Below are positions 22,119 to 51,448 of a stretch of 64,000 nucleotides of DNA, in pieces (positions within the stretch are counted from its first letter, which is position 1; each line of letters begins with the position of its first letter). Source of the DNA: Caprimulgus europaeus (Eukaryota > Chordata > Aves > Caprimulgiformes > Caprimulgidae). A model generated the notes under the pieces. The model was given only the letters and a program-made list of their open reading frames with translations, was not told the DNA's origin and did not search any database. A program made the translations under genes and the position numbers. The stretch lies in the NCBI GenBank assembly GCA_907165065.1, contig OU015541.1, positions 10,550,501 through 10,614,500 of the forward strand, written 5' to 3'.

Positions 22119-25100
22119 GTGAGGGTACCGGGCCCGGCCCCGGCTTCCCCCCGCCGCTGGGGTTGGGCCGCGCCGGGTCGCTGTGGGCTGGCTGGCGCCC
22201 GCGGGAGTATGCGGGGGAGGCCTCCCCGGCCTGCCTTCCCCGGCCCGCCGCCGCCCGGGCCCGCTCCTCCCCGCCGGCGAGGCTGCCGCAGCCCCGCGGC
22301 GGGGAGTGGCGCCAGAGGCCGCAGCAGGCGGCGGGGGCTGCTGCAGCGCGCTGCGGGAGGGTCCCCGCGCGGAGGGGCGGCGGCGGGTCCTGCCTCCCCC
22401 CTCCCCGCTCCGAGTAACGGTGTGACCCTCCCTCGGCTGCCGCTGCGGAGCCCGAGCGGGCGGCGCCGCCTCCTCCCCGAGCGCCCGGCCCTGCTCCGCC
22501 CCGAGTGAGTCACTGGGTCCCGGAGGGCGAGGCCGGCCGCGCACACCTGTACCGGGCGGGCAGCGGCGGTGACGGGCTCCCCTGCGCGGCGGCCGGGCAG
22601 GAAGGAAGGCGAACCCTCCGCGACAGGGTCGGTATCAGTCGCGGCCCTCCTCTTCCTGAAGGCTCCTGCGTTCACGACCCTACATCGGGAGAGGGGTCGG
22701 GGTGTTCTCGCAGCTCACCTAGCCCGGGAGCGCTGGGCCCTTCCAGCCGGCACGGGAGGTGCCGTTTCTGTGCCGGTGGGTACGAGCCTGCTCACGTAGC
22801 ACCAGAGGCCATCACAGAGCTGTCATGAATGCTTTAGAAGGAAACAAAATGATTTTATTATTATTTTTTGATGGTTTGTCTCCATTTGGGGGTAGAAATG
22901 CAGTGAGGGAGGATGCCAGAGGGAGGGGAGGTTGCTTCAATCCAGCCCCAGCCTACAGAAGGGCTGGGCAGTAACCTCAAACTAACAACCACAGGCTTCA
23001 TTTGAGGGCTGTGTAATCAGGTATTAATTGGGATGATCAAATGTCAGTGGCATTCAGTCACAGTGTCAATATATGGGAGCAAAAATGCTTCTAATGCAGA
23101 GATCCCAATATAAATCAGTTGCCTTCAGCTAAATTCCTTCTTAATACTTAAAATAACTTTTCCAGTGACAGGAAAACAAATCATACATGATGTGGCACCA
23201 TAGGAGCTAAATTCCTTGATGAAAATATCAGAGAGTTTGAAAACATTTGTAAAGTTTTGTAACTCCAGTGGCTGTAGGAATATTTGTGTCTGTACACGTT
23301 CACTGCTGCAAGACACCTCAGTCAGAAATTTTAATACTTCTTTATGAAAAAAAAAGCTTACTTTTATTTTAAAATAATAATGAGGCAGAAACTGATCTAG
23401 AGAAGAAAACAACTAAGAATACAAGTGCCTTTTTCCCTCTTCATATTAGAGGACTGTGAAAATATACCCTGTATAATATTTTGTTTATTAAATTGGTGCA
23501 GATAAAGTGATAGACTCGCTGCACAGATGGGCCTGGTGCAGTTTGCTCAACCTCATTATGTCAGTACCGCCTGTTCTGCTCTCTGCTGGTTTGATGTTGA
23601 GTGCTTGGGGTTTTTTTTCCCTAAGCAGGCCTTTGCCAGTATGCAGCTTTTTGTGCTGCATGTGAATAAAGTCAGATGAGGAGGAGTTAAGTAAATAATT
23701 ATTTGAATAATGAGGTATCAAGCTAGTACTGTAATCTGATATCCCAGTACATCCCAGTAGGACCAGGCGTTATCATGGCGTGTCTTTTATATGGCCACAC
23801 TTTTTGCCCCACCCTGTAATGTAAACCCTGTCAGTTTATTATTAACAAAAGTGATTTACCTGGGATAGGAATACCTCAGCTTGGCATGAACTTTATGCCT
23901 AGGGAAAGATTTTTTGGGATAACTCACTGTTTCCACCTGGACTCTAGCCAAAGCCAATCCTGCTGGTTGGAACAGAAAGGTGTTACCGTGTAAGTATGTT
24001 GTACCTTGGAACTGCGTGCCTGTCTCCACCTCCAGCTGTGCTGTGAAGTGCCACAGGTACGTAACAGAGCAGTGCTTTTCAGCCTGCTGTCCCTCCTTTA
24101 AATGACATTAAGAAGAACAAGGCTACTACTGTCACTAAATTTAAGTTGTCCATACAAGATCAGCCTCCCTATGCACTGTTGGTGTTTGTCATGTTTGGTA
24201 ATTGTCTGTGGAGATTGAAAGCTGTAGAACATCATGTTGGTCATGTAGAACAACAATTCATGTTGTTCAAGAACTATGTTGGTCAGTTTTAGGAAGCAAC
24301 AGTAATGATGGCAGAAGATCAGGTTTAGGCATTATAAAATGTTAATTTTATCTGAACATTTGCATAAAGATTGGAGCTGAAGGCCAGGGTGTGCAGTTAA
24401 TCAGTAGATGCAGAGGAGGCTGAAGTTGTGTTGCACAAGGTCAGCAAGAATATCACAACTGTGAAGTCATTTTCCTTTTTCCCTCATGATGTTTGCAGTG
24501 TATTTTGCTGAACTTGTTGTCATACCCAAGCTCTTGACAGTTGTGGAAGATTTCAGTGTTCAGATCTTAGCAGACATTCATTTTCTAATCAGTTATTTAA
24601 CAATCCATCACGGCCTTTTAGGGAACCAAAACAGAGAAACACAACTAATGCAGTGAAATGCCCAATACTTCAGTGAAGCAAGGAAGCTTTATTGCACTCC
24701 ACTTAAGAGAGCTGATTCCTTTCCTGTAAAGAATATCTACTGGGAGTGATGTCTCCTTGACAGTGAATGCCATCAGCATCGAGCAGGTGCTTTTGTCAGC
24801 ATGTGTGTACCTGAATTATGGAGAGGGAGTTTCCATTTCTTTGAGAAAGAGCATCTCCAGAGCTCTTATTCTGTGTAATTCTGGAAATGTCATTTGAAAT
24901 ACCACTTACCTCATGTGAATGTTTAATTCTGGATTTAATTGCCCATCCAGAAATCAAATATTATTGTTGGAAGATTGAACTACAAATTCAGTACCAGTCT
25001 GCTGCTTTTCCTGTTTCAATCTGAAGGTACTTGCAGAGTTTGTCACTGAGAGGTGTGATTGCATCCCCTTGCACCAAACCTGGTTTTACCTTCATTTCTC

Positions 25101-28100
25101 ACAGTGAAGCACGCAGGTCTGTTCACCTCAGCTTGATTCATCAGGGACCAGTATGTCAGACCAGTAATGACACTGCTTTCTCACCAATTTTCTTATGAAA
25201 TGGAAGTGTTTGATAGATTCTAATGCTTGCTAGAGAAAAACAGTACACAAAAATCAATTACTTAATTAGCATTGGAAGAGCAGGTCATTGAGAGCAGCAG
25301 GCTTCAGGCCAACGTGGGCTTATTGGTATTGTCTTGTCAGTTCAATATGTTAGATAAACCAGATTTTTTTTTTTCAGTGCCAGTTTTCATTTGATTTCTG
25401 TAGACTTTAAACAGAGTTACTTCTGCTCTGTTTTGGCTTTGTCCTAAACAGCTCCTTGAGATTGGAAACAGTAAGAGCTGCCAGGCAGATGTAGGAACTG
25501 CTGAGCAGTAAGATGTAGTTCTCGAGCTCCTGCCGTCTCCTGAAGAACGCTGTCTGTGTGTTTTACTCTCAGCTGTTCCTGAGATGTAAACTTCCAGTCT
25601 GTGTGTCCATCTGCTCTTGGAAGTTCTGTGGGCACACTGACTTCAGGTGCTGTTCCCAGGGTGGTCACACCATCCCCTCCTCGCTGCATCTTCCACTGAA
25701 AGCAGCGGTGCAGTTACAGACTAAGGTGTTTGCAGGTCCTACCTTTGATGCTTTGTAACATGCTTCAGTCTTGTCCACACAGGTGTAAAGCTTTTCTGGG
25801 GACAGGAAGTAAGCACTTGTAACTGTAGTACCTGTGCACATGCTGTTCTGCATTTGTGAAGGATTTAAAGAGCTTAGGCTGTATGGGAGATAGAGAAATA
25901 AAATAATAATTTAAAAATGACATTTTGAGTGTGGGGTTTAGGGTGAATCAAGTTTCCAGCAGCTGGTACTGTTGTCTGCACCTGCTGGCTGGTGGTTGGC
26001 ATTCCTTGTTCTGAAGAGTGTCCAGCCATTCCCTTTTGGAGGGCTGCTGAGTTGTGGTTTGACAGATTCTTAAGAAGACCATCTCTTAAGAATTTGAAAT
26101 GTATTAACACCTCTAATTTGAGAATCTTCTGCTTAGAACGGGCAGCTCTCAGGACTCCTTCGTGGCTGTGATCTGCACATCTCCACCCCTTTTCCCTCTT
26201 CCCCCCTTGCCAACATGGCCTGGCTTCCTTAGTGCTAGAGTAGACCATTCCTGTCGGCCTCCTGTTCCTCACCTCGGTGTGCTTGGCTCCCAGCTGCAGG
26301 TCACCTGTGTTAGATGGCTTCTGTTTGTGGCCTAGGAGTGTTTTTAGCTGTAGGCTTTGCTTGTTTCAGACTGTGGCACACTGATCCGTTGTTAAGAGCG
26401 TGGCTTTCATCTCCTCTCTGGGAGGGACCAGTTATAACTGATAGTTGCTTCTTTGCCTTTTCAAACATCACTCCTTTCCTTGTATCTTTTTTCCTTCTGG
26501 CAAACACTTCCCTCTCTTGGAGCTCAAGCCAGCATAGCTCTGCAAAGCTCTCCAAGCTTCTAACAAGGTAAGCAATGGAGAATCAAGTAAGGATTTTAAG
26601 TGTTCCTTTATGCAGCACCCTGTGAATGAAATCATGGTAGGCTTACTGTCAACTGCAGATATTTTGGTGTGGGCAATGGTTTTCTTACTGCATTTACATT
26701 CTGTTAAATCCATTTTATTGAGTAGTACTTTGTGTTTCATAGCAAACCTACTACAAGTATGGATATTAAGGTGAATTAACTAAGCAACTCCAGCCCCTGT
26801 ATACTGAATTTTTATGTCAAAACTAAACCAGTGAAGTTCAGAGGAACCAGTGTGAGTTACATTTAAGATGTGCATAAATTTGATACATTACTGAAGGAAG
26901 TTGTTTGATGAGAAACTTTGTGCTGGTATTTCATCTGTATAGTTGATATGTTAAACTGGTTTTGGGATTTTTTATCTACTGTGTCTTTATGCCCTTGCAG
27001 TTCCCTCTGTGGTTTCCTTCATGTGTCCTTATATGAACCCATTGACTGCTGTGAACTGACTTACATCTACAGATAAATATGTCAGTGGGCTTGATAAAAC
27101 AGACTCTGCACCATTTCTAAACTAAACTCTCTACTGTTTGTAAACAGAGCTCTGTACAGATGACTTGTCTAGAAATTAGAGCACTATTGGCAAGGCACAG
27201 ATCAAAGATAACACAGACCTTTCAATGGAAACTGTAAACTCTGGTGGAGCTGCTTGCCTCTGGACTTCAAGGAGCAGGCTTTTGCTACATAACAATCACA
27301 TTCCATAAGAGGAAGAGGAGGAGATAAGATGGTTGCAATAAAAATGCTTCTAGAAGCTGTGCAGGCTGTGAAGAAACTAGAACTGCTCTGAAACTGTTTT
27401 GTTTAAATATCCCATTATTAATGTTGGCTCTTGTAACTTAAAAAACATTCTTCAGGTGTACTTTGTTCAGATTTTAGTGAATGGCTAGGGAAATGCCACT
27501 CACAAATTACTTCCTGTGTTAAGCACATAGTCTCAATTTAGTGCTGAGTTAAGGGAATGGTTGATGAGGTTTGATAGACTCAGCAGTGAGGAGTGGGATG
27601 GGTTCTCAATGATCTGATTATTTCCTTAGGCTTGTTATGCATCGGTACTGTGATAAGCTTCAGAGTAGGGAGGAAAAATGCACAACACAAATTCCACTTA
27701 TCTCTTTCCATATCCTTTAGATAGGCCTGCAGAAACCAGTGACAGTACAGCATATCCCCATGGTAAAAGCCTCTTGGGGAAGACAGAGCCAAATTGATCA
27801 TGCCTTGCAAGAACTTGTCACACTGCTTCTCACAGTCTGTCTTGTTAAGAGCTTCAATCTGAAGTCTGTGTCACCTTTTAATAGGTGCCAGAATCCACTA
27901 GGTTAAACACAGTGTCTGAAATGGAACTCAGCTGCAGCCCAACTTTACTTACAAGTCTGCAAGAGATGCCTTTCCAGGAGGCTGGTTTTAGCACATTACA
28001 TATCCTGACTGAGTGCCTCACGTGGATGGAGGCATTAGACTTGATCTACACCGGATCAAACCCAAGCAGGAGTGAGTGTGACTTGCAGGTGTGTAGCAGG

Positions 28101-29955
28101 TAGGACATTTGGTTGCTGGGTTTAATTTGAGAGCTTTGATGTGCAAAAGCAATGTTTGACTTGATGTGTTGGGTGCTTTTTTTTTTACTTCTTTCTAAAG
28201 CAGAGTATCTTCAGCTGGAGAGATTGAAGGTGCTCACCTCAAAATAATTTTGTAGTCAGGACTCTCTCTTTGGCAGTAGAAAACTCTGAAGCAGCCCATC
28301 CACATGATGGGAATTTGGGTCTGCATCTCCTTGTCCTGGTTGAGGATTTAGTACAGGGGGCTGGTTTCCCTGTACAGTAGTGTGGTAGGTGATATTTGGA
28401 TTAAAATACAAGCTGAGCAGTGTGTGTGAGACGTTCTCCATGAGGAGCCTGTCAGACTGGGACCTTCAGAGGAGAGAGCCAGGAAAAAGGCTACAGCAAC
28501 GGCTTTCAGGCTGGTGGTTCTTTCTAATAGGGCTGTAGGTGCTTGTCTAATGAACAGGAGCCTCTGAAAGACAATTTTACACTTCTTGTTCTTGTTTGAT
28601 TTTTATTGTTCTTTTGGAAGTTGTTTTTAGGTTGTTAGGTTTCAGCCTGAAACTCATCTGGACAGTGAGAGTCCTGATTGGGATTTAGGGAGCAGGAGAG
28701 GAATGTTGCTGCTCAGTACTGACAGGAGTCTGAAAACAAACCTGTGCACCTGGAGAAATTTTACAGATTAATTTGGGGAGTTAGTGAGGTATTGAAGTCC
28801 ACTTACTTTGATAAAGACAAAGAAACTTGTTTAAAATCTCCTGTGAGCCTGGCCCTGGGTGGTTGAGGATGAGGATGGTAGCTCAGTGGCTGAGTTAACT
28901 CCACGTTAACATTTGTTTGTAGAAGTAAGCAACACTCAAGCTGCCTCACTGACACGTTCCTTACTAACTTAGTTTTTCATTGCTTGAGCTCTTCAGGGAC
29001 CTTGTGGTCATGGGATGTGTTTTTCTTGGCTTCAGTTGCTAAACTGCATTATCAGAAATGATAAACAAGTTGTTTCCATGTAAGTAATTAGTTTTGCAGT
29101 AGTGACCCTCACGTGGGCCACATCCCATTTGGGGTTTTTTTGTGAATGTATTGAAAACCTGAGACTGCAGCCAGCCTTGCTGTGTAGAATTGTCTGTTAT
29201 AGGTATGTTGATGCATGTGTTAAAAAAGCAATTTTCTGGCAGAACAATATGAATGGACTTTCTGGAGTTGCCAACAACTGCAGCTTTACTGGGTATGGTT
29301 TATTTAAACTCATAGGAACATCTCTAGTGTGCAAAAACCTTTGGTGTCAGGAGGAGCTGTCCAGTGCTTCAATGCTGCTGGGTAGTTGCTGTTGTGTCAC
29401 AGTGTGGGGGGGGGAAACAAACAAACAAACTAAAAAACCAACCAAAACTGGTAGATTTGGGTTAGAACATGCAGTGTGTCCCAGGCTGAGCTGTGGCCAG
29501 TATAGCAAAGGGGAGGGATTTACACAGGGAACGTGTTATTGTGCAGTGCTCAGTGCCAATATGAATCTTGCTGCTTTTTGAAGAATAATGCTTGCATATC
29601 TTCAGGGTTATGGTTAGTCATAGACACATAGAAATTACATATATTTGGCAAAAGGTCAAATAATTTTTAAAAAGAAACCCTTCATACCACTTTAATATTA
29701 GAGTTGATAAATTTCCCACTTAGTGATTAATGCATGATTATACATAAGTCATTGTTAATGTTTTAACAGTTTGTACTCCCCGTTGTAACAAAGGCTCTGT
29801 TTCAGACATTATTTTTATGACTTGGAGGGAAAAAAAAAAACCAGTGATATTTCCTTTCTCAGACTGTGAGTTCTGCTTCACCCCTCAGCATTAACTTCCA
29901 CCGTGCAAACAACCAAGAGACGTTTTTCTGTATTTTTATCCCTCACTAATTACAG
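22119..29955 (+). other. YWHAB intron 1 (7.8 kb)
   Basis: From the exon 1 donor to the TACAG acceptor at 29951-29955. The first 700 bp is still CpG island; the rest is ordinary AT-richer intron. Contents worth noting are an AAAC short repeat near 29416-29434 and copy 1 of a duplicated acceptor module (29722-29862). No embedded gene was recognised. Confidence 0.7.
29722..29862 (+). repeat. Duplicated 3' splice-site module, copy 1 (intron 1)
   Basis: A 141-bp segment nearly identical to 31100-31238, the end of intron 2. About four substitutions separate the copies, apart from length changes in an A-run after GGAGGG. It carries the same polypyrimidine tract and AG (29861-29862). Immediately beyond the AG the similarity ends. 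The AG lies 93 bp upstream of the real exon 2 acceptor, so it is a candidate alternative acceptor. Confidence 0.95.
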
Positions 29956-29960
29956 GAGCC

Positions 29961-35118
<5,158 letters not shown>

Positions 35119-36475
35119 TGGCTGTCACGCTTCACTCTGTGTTCAATGTCACCCTGTATCCTACACATATATCCCTTTGTGCGACAAGCAAAAAGAATAG
35201 TACATCGACTTTCACAACCTCAGCGTAGCAAAAGCTGTCTGTGGGGTAAAGCCGGTCGGTTGGTGTTTGTGTCCGTCAAGCGGAGGTCGGTTATTAGAGT
35301 GGCATTCTGAACTTTCCTGTTCCCAACACTTACAGTGACAATTACCATGTTTATCTTTTTAACTGAACACTGTGATGATGGGTTTTGTGATTTGCAATTG
35401 ACTTTACAAAACTCTTTATTGGTAGAAAAGTAGACATCGATTATGTAACTCCTGACGAGCTTAATTTGGCACCAAAAGAGTCGAAGTACAATTCTGTTGT
35501 AAAGTTGTACAGAAAGTTATAGAGATTCTATTGTGACACTGGGGCATGGAAGGAAAACAATCTGATGTATGGCATTCCAGTTAGTGACACTGCTCCGAAC
35601 TAGTGTAACAGGCACACTCTGTAGACATTTGTAACCACATGAGGCACCGCTTTCAGTCAAAAGCTCACTTTGTCAATCGTATCTTTCTGGGGCTGGGGTT
35701 TGTTTTGGGGAGGAGGGTAATGGGGGAGTTAGCTTGATTTCCAAATTCCTTACACTGGCAGGTAACTGGGATTTGACTTCTAAAAGTGCTTTCATGCTCA
35801 TACAACATATATGACTAAGCCCCTTCCCACAGCAATAACATACCTAATTATACCTTAGATATTCTTCAGTAGTGAGAATTCTTGGTTCACTACCATGGAC
35901 TTGCAATAGGAGAAGATTCAATTTTTTGAATGGCCTTATTAGTTTGGATGATACCATGAAGTGATCTACCACTTTTGCATTACTTTACTCTTAGGTGAAT
36001 CAAAGTCTCCATGGTATTCCCATTTTGAATTTATCCTGAGAACTCTTTAAGTAATCCCCTGAGCCACCTTTGAGTTCACTTTATAGAAATTTTTCTCCCA
36101 TTGGACTCTGTTCATCCTTGACCCTGTCACCTGTTTAAAATCCATTAAAGCAATTTTGGACTCCCACACATGCGTCATCCTTTGTTGGGTTATGGATGAT
36201 GTCAGGAAGGTGGGTGAGACCTGAGTCTGCTCGAGGACAGGCTTCTTTCTTGGGTGTTTGAGAGCTGCCGGTGCTGTTTCAGTCTTCAGCTCTTGTCTGC
36301 CATTTTTTGGTAGTACCACGATTGGCTCAAATATTCAGGATTTCCCATTTATTGTACTGGAATGCAGACCTACACATTTGTAACGCTTGTAACTTGTAAT
36401 ATTTGAGCTCCAAACGTCCTCACCTAGTTATGTTTCAAACATGTCCCATTAAATAAAACCTAATAAGAGTTGCAT
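35119..36475 (+). other. YWHAB 3'UTR (to first poly(A) signal)
   Basis: AT-rich sequence without coding potential that follows the stop codon in the same terminal exon. The end depends on which AATAAA is used (36452 or 36932); usage of both would give two mRNA lengths. Confidence 0.7.
36452..36457 (+). terminator. Poly(A) signal AATAAA, YWHAB proximal
   Basis: Canonical hexamer in the context CATTAAATAAAACC, about 1.33 kb after the stop codon. Cleavage is expected 10-30 bp downstream. Confidence 0.6.
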
Positions 36476-36931
36476 GAATAATGCAGTGGAAAAGATTAGG
36501 AATAGTCATCTATCAGTCTCGTGGTATCATCCCCCTACCTTCACATTCCACTTAGGTATGGCACCCATCTGTTTGTCTGTCCATCTGTCTGCTGAAGAGA
36601 ATTTCATGCACTGATTTTAAAACTCCCCTCTACTAGCTGAACAAATTGTGCAGTTAATACTTGGCGCTTGATAAATGCAGTAGTGAATGTGGAACCGAGC
36701 CTGTTTGTATATCTGGTAGCTCTTTTCGCTTTGTTTTTACTGACCAGTATTCTGCCTAAAGTTTGCTTCTGTGACGGTTATATTGCCTAGCACACACGTG
36801 GTTGTGAGAATAGTATAGCAAAAAGAAATACCTGGTTATTGATGTACTAGATTTGTGTATGTCTTTTAAACAGTTCTAGTTTCACCTTACACAAAATAAT
36901 CAGGAAAGTGTAAAAGAATTCAAAAGTGAAT

Positions 36932-36937
36932 AATAAA
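36932..36937 (+). terminator. Poly(A) signal AATAAA, YWHAB distal candidate
   Basis: Second canonical hexamer followed by an A-run and a T/GT-rich stretch (TTTTATCAGTTGTTTGTGT), a good downstream element. It could give a longer 3'UTR isoform. Confidence 0.5.
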
Positions 36938-36959
36938 AAAAAATTTTATCAGTTGTTTG

Positions 36960-39079
36960 TGTCTGTTATCTCTGCTGTGCTAGTGGAAAAAACCCCTGGT
37001 AGTAAAATCACCACTTTTATTAAATGCACAGATCCTGGATTGTGTGAGTTGATTCATGGTTTCCAAATTGTACAAATACTTCATTACTCATTCCTTTGCA
37101 GAGAGACTTCCCCCCACGCCCTCCCAGATTTGTAGCACAGAACACTGCTTCTCCTCATTTTTGTTGAGGTCATACTTAAAATATATTGTCACTGCAGGAC
37201 GTGAAAGAAATGCAGCTATAAATATCTCTTTAACTTGCCGTGAGTCATTGCCTGTTGTACAGTTGAACACACCGTGCATGAAACAAGTCTGTTGGTAACA
37301 TTTAAAGCTTTTTCCTTAGGGAATCCTTTAAATGCACACTTGGGAACACAGGGTTGGCTCCACCAGTCGTCTGTTTGCACACCCGCCCCCACTAGTGAAC
37401 TGTAACCTGGGCATGTGCTGGTTGACTCTGCTCTTCTCAGCTGGTGGTGTGCAACAGCACTACTGGGAGAGCAAATAGACGTTTTAAGTGCAAGTGGAAG
37501 TGCGTTCCTGGAAATAGAGAGCTTGAGGAGATGGGGAGGAGGTTGGTTGGGGCTGAAGCAAGTGTCCTACCTGCTCTGGGAGCCTCCTGCAGTGAGACTG
37601 CAGAACTGTGCTCAGTGAATGTCACTCAGCTTCTTTTGATGGACCACTGCAAAGGTGTTACAGCAAAATCTGCTGATCAAGCACTAATCTGTTCTGTACC
37701 AGGGCTTTAAATGGTGGTTCCTCTGTAATTATTGCTATTTTGTCATTTTCTTCAGCCTTTATAGACATACCTACTCTTAAATGATGTTACAGTGTACACT
37801 AACTCCCAGTCTGACTCATGCCGATGACATTGTCAGCTCTGACAAGAAAAAAATCCCAGGTCCTGTGAGCTGCTCCTGTTCATGGAGCACTTGTCCTGAC
37901 TCAGTTCCACCTGAACATAAGGAAGAACTTTACTGTGAGGGTGACTGAGCACTGGGACAGGCTGCCCAGAGAGGTTGTGGAATCTCCCTCCCTGGTGATA
38001 TTCAAAAACCATCCAGACAAAATCCTGGTCATGTGCTCTAGGAGTCCCTGCTTGGGCAGGGTGGTTGGGTAGGTAGATGGCCTTCAGAGGTCCCTTCCAA
38101 CCTCACCCATTGTGTGATTTCAGATGACATCTCCCATCCTGACTGTTGCTTTTGGGGTAAATTATGAGCGTAGGAGGCTGGTCTGCAGCAGTGATGAGTT
38201 AAGGGAATATCTTAATTTTTCAAGTAATTGGATCTTTTTGGGAAAGGGCACACTCCAGCTGGCCCAGCACAGGCAGAGTCTGGGTGTGCTTTATGTGTTT
38301 AAACTGATCTAATTGGTGCTGCTGCATCTGATTCCTGGTACTGATGCTCACCTGACCTCTGAGTGAGGTGGTTCAGAGTGAGGAACCAGAAGGCTTTTGG
38401 GAAGGTTGGGTTTCTCCTGCTCTGCACTGCTGCTGACCCTTCAGAGAGTATGGGATGGGGTGGAGCTGAGCAACCACATTTGGATTAGCTTTGCTTTAAC
38501 GTGTGGGACCGTGGTGCTGCGTGGTGTTTGCTGTCTGGCCAGACTGCTGCATCTCCTGAGCAGCGTTCAAGGACCCCATGGTAGCAGAGAAATCACCTTT
38601 TTTCAGGAAATCCAGCAGACCTGTTCAGCTGAAGTCAACATGAGACACTTGTCATGCTGCACTAGCTTCCTTGTTTACAAGCATGGAAGGAGGGAGCGTG
38701 GCTGTGAGGACTGAGTCTGGAAGGTGGAGGTGCTGGTGACTCAGGCCCAGCACAGCCCTGCAAACAGCCGAGCTGGGGAGGTCGCTGGTGGAGCTGCCCT
38801 ACCTGCTCTCCTGGGCTCCTCTGCCTTTTCCTCCAGTGTTTCAGCTGCGCTGGGAGTTGTTTAATGACAAATCCTCACTCCTCATCCATGTCCAGCACGG
38901 CTGGGCTGTGACCTGTGGATGAAGGTGACCTTACAGCGTGTGCCATCCAGACGAGAGGTGATGGCAGAGGCCAGGTCCTGCATCCCGTGGCTCTCTGAGG
39001 GAGTTTGTGTGTGTGTGTGTCTAACGATAAGGGGCTCTGGCCGGGCTGTGTGTGTCTGACCGGCTCCTGCCTGGATTTC
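36960..39079. other. Intergenic region YWHAB-PABPC1L
   Basis: About 2.1 kb between the YWHAB end and the PABPC1L CpG island. It holds one CR1 fragment (37900-38119) and a short TG run (39005-39020). No gene was recognised. Confidence 0.65.
37900..38119 (+). mobile_element. CR1 LINE fragment, 3' end, diverged
   Basis: Recognisable blocks are CACCTGAACATAAGGAAGAA, GACAGGCTGCCCAGAGAGG and CAGAGGTCCCTTCCAACCTC, ending in TGTGTGATTT. It is more diverged from the other copies in this window, so older or of another subfamily. It is on the + strand like all four CR1 pieces here. Confidence 0.93.
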
Positions 39080-39830
39080 CTAACGCCAGGGAATGACCCC
39101 CCAGCACGTGCAGGTGATACCTACACACGGGCGGGTGGGACGGGCGAGCGCAGCCCCGTTACCTTCCCCTCGGTTCCAACGGGCGCAGCAGCGGCCGCAG
39201 CTCCAACGGGCAGAAATCAGGAGACGGGATGGTCGGTTCTGCCCAGACCCGCTGCCGCCGGGGTCCGGCGGGGTCCCGCTCCCAGCCCAGCCCATCCCGG
39301 AGGGGTCCGCCCGCTCGGGGTGGGGCGGGGCCGCAGCTGGCGGAGGGCGGGGAGAGCCCGTCCCGCCCCGAAGCCGCCGCGGGAAGAGGCGGGCGGAGCG
39401 GGCAGCCGGGACGTTGGTGCGGTGCGAGCCCAGCCCAGCCCGCCGGAGCGCTCGGCGTGAGTGCGGGGCTGGGTCCCGCCACCCTGGGCTGGCGAGAGCG
39501 GGCTCTCCCGGGGCGGGCGGGGGGTCACGCCGTGGCTGGTGGAACGGGGGCGGGCAGCTGGTTCCGACTCCCGGTTTCGGCGTGGCGGTGGCTGTGGCTG
39601 TAGCCGGGCGAAGGAGCTCCTGCCGCCGGGGGCTGCGCGGCGGTGGGTGAGCTGGGACACATCTCTGCTGGTTCCCACCTCGCCCTGCCCCGCATCCCGC
39701 CTGGGTCTTCGCTTCGCCGCCTCGGTCCTCTCCAGAGCTCCCTCCCCTCGCTCTCTGCCCCGGCAGCTGCCGAGGAACGCTGCCTTTGCTCCCCCGGCCG
39801 GTATTTGTGTCTTGCCAGCCCTGCTGTGGG
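39080..39830 (+). promoter_or_regulatory. CpG-island promoter of PABPC1L
   Basis: Dense CpG and GC boxes, no TATA box. A consensus donor (GGC then gtgagt at 39457) marks the likely end of a noncoding first exon. Open frames of up to 298 codons on the - strand are by-products of high G+C. Confidence 0.75.
39380..39456 (+). other. PABPC1L noncoding exon 1, left edge approximate
   Basis: The right edge is defined by the donor gtgagt at 39457. It would join to the acceptor TCCACAG ending at 40647, 19 bp before the start codon. The transcription start is not visible and the left edge is a placeholder. Confidence 0.4.
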
Positions 39831-40651
39831 GTCCTGGGAAGGTGCCCCAAGGTTGCGCGAGCAGGGCTGTCGCACAGAGCTGGTGCCACCCTTGGCAGTG
39901 ATTGCCTGGGGCTGGGAGGTTGCTTGATGCACCTCTCCCAGGTGTGTGTTTGAGCATCCGTGGGGTGTCTTAACAAGTGTCAGGACTTTGGGGCTTTCTG
40001 TAAGAGCTCCAAGAACGGGCTTAACTTTTCAGGGCAGGAGCTGTGCTTCTCTTTTCCCAGGCAGCACCTTGGGGGTCTCAAGCAACAACTGACATCGTCA
40101 CACACAACTTTATACCCAACTGAAAACAGCACGAGACTGAGCATCGCCGGCTTGTTTCTCTGGGAAGGGCTGGCTGCAAACCTGTGTTTGCCTTGTAGGA
40201 GATGGAGATGATTGCTGGGAGCACTGGTGGGCTGCAGGGCTGCTCTGACCATCACAGCCAAGCTGTGCTCCTCAGGTTTGCTCTGGCTGAGCAGGCAGCT
40301 GGAGGGAGCCATCCAGGAGGAATGAAAGTGGAAGTCTGTGGTGGGAAAGGGCTGTTTACTTTCTGAGGAATTAAACTCCATTTTATTTCTCTTAGGATTT
40401 GAGGGCTGAAAGGAACAAATTGCTGTGTGTGGTGCAGATCACTCCAGCTCAGTTTTTGCATCCAGGTTGAAATATCCCTGAAAAACTGGTGAACAGCAGC
40501 ATCCTTGGGGCATTTCCAGCCCTATCATCACTGTTGGGAAGGACACAGTTCACACTGCTGCGGTGGGGCCAGCCCCGGCGTGGGTCTGTGGCTGCTGCAC
40601 ACTCTGAAACCTGCACTCTGCAGCCTCGGGTCTGTCTTCCTCCACAGCTGA

Positions 40652-51448
<10,797 letters not shown>

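Larger units (their letters stand above)
21390..22720 (+). promoter_or_regulatory. CpG-island promoter of YWHAB
   Basis: A sharp rise in G+C and CpG density with many CG-rich boxes surrounds the noncoding first exon. The core has a CCAAT box (21946-21950), an RFX/X-box-like palindrome (21907-21920), GC boxes and a long G-run cluster (21795-21832). There is no TATA box near the presumed start, as expected of a housekeeping promoter. Large open frames on both strands here arise from the absence of AT-rich stop codons. Confidence 0.85.

Noticed and set aside
21747-22675. Open frames of 253-254 codons on both strands
   Set aside because: They lie in the YWHAB CpG island, overlap on opposite strands, are Arg/Gly/Pro/Ala-rich and result from scarcity of AT-rich stop codons.
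39080-39976. 298-codon - strand and other long frames near PABPC1L
   Set aside because: Same CpG-island effect; no domain, and several frames are open at once.
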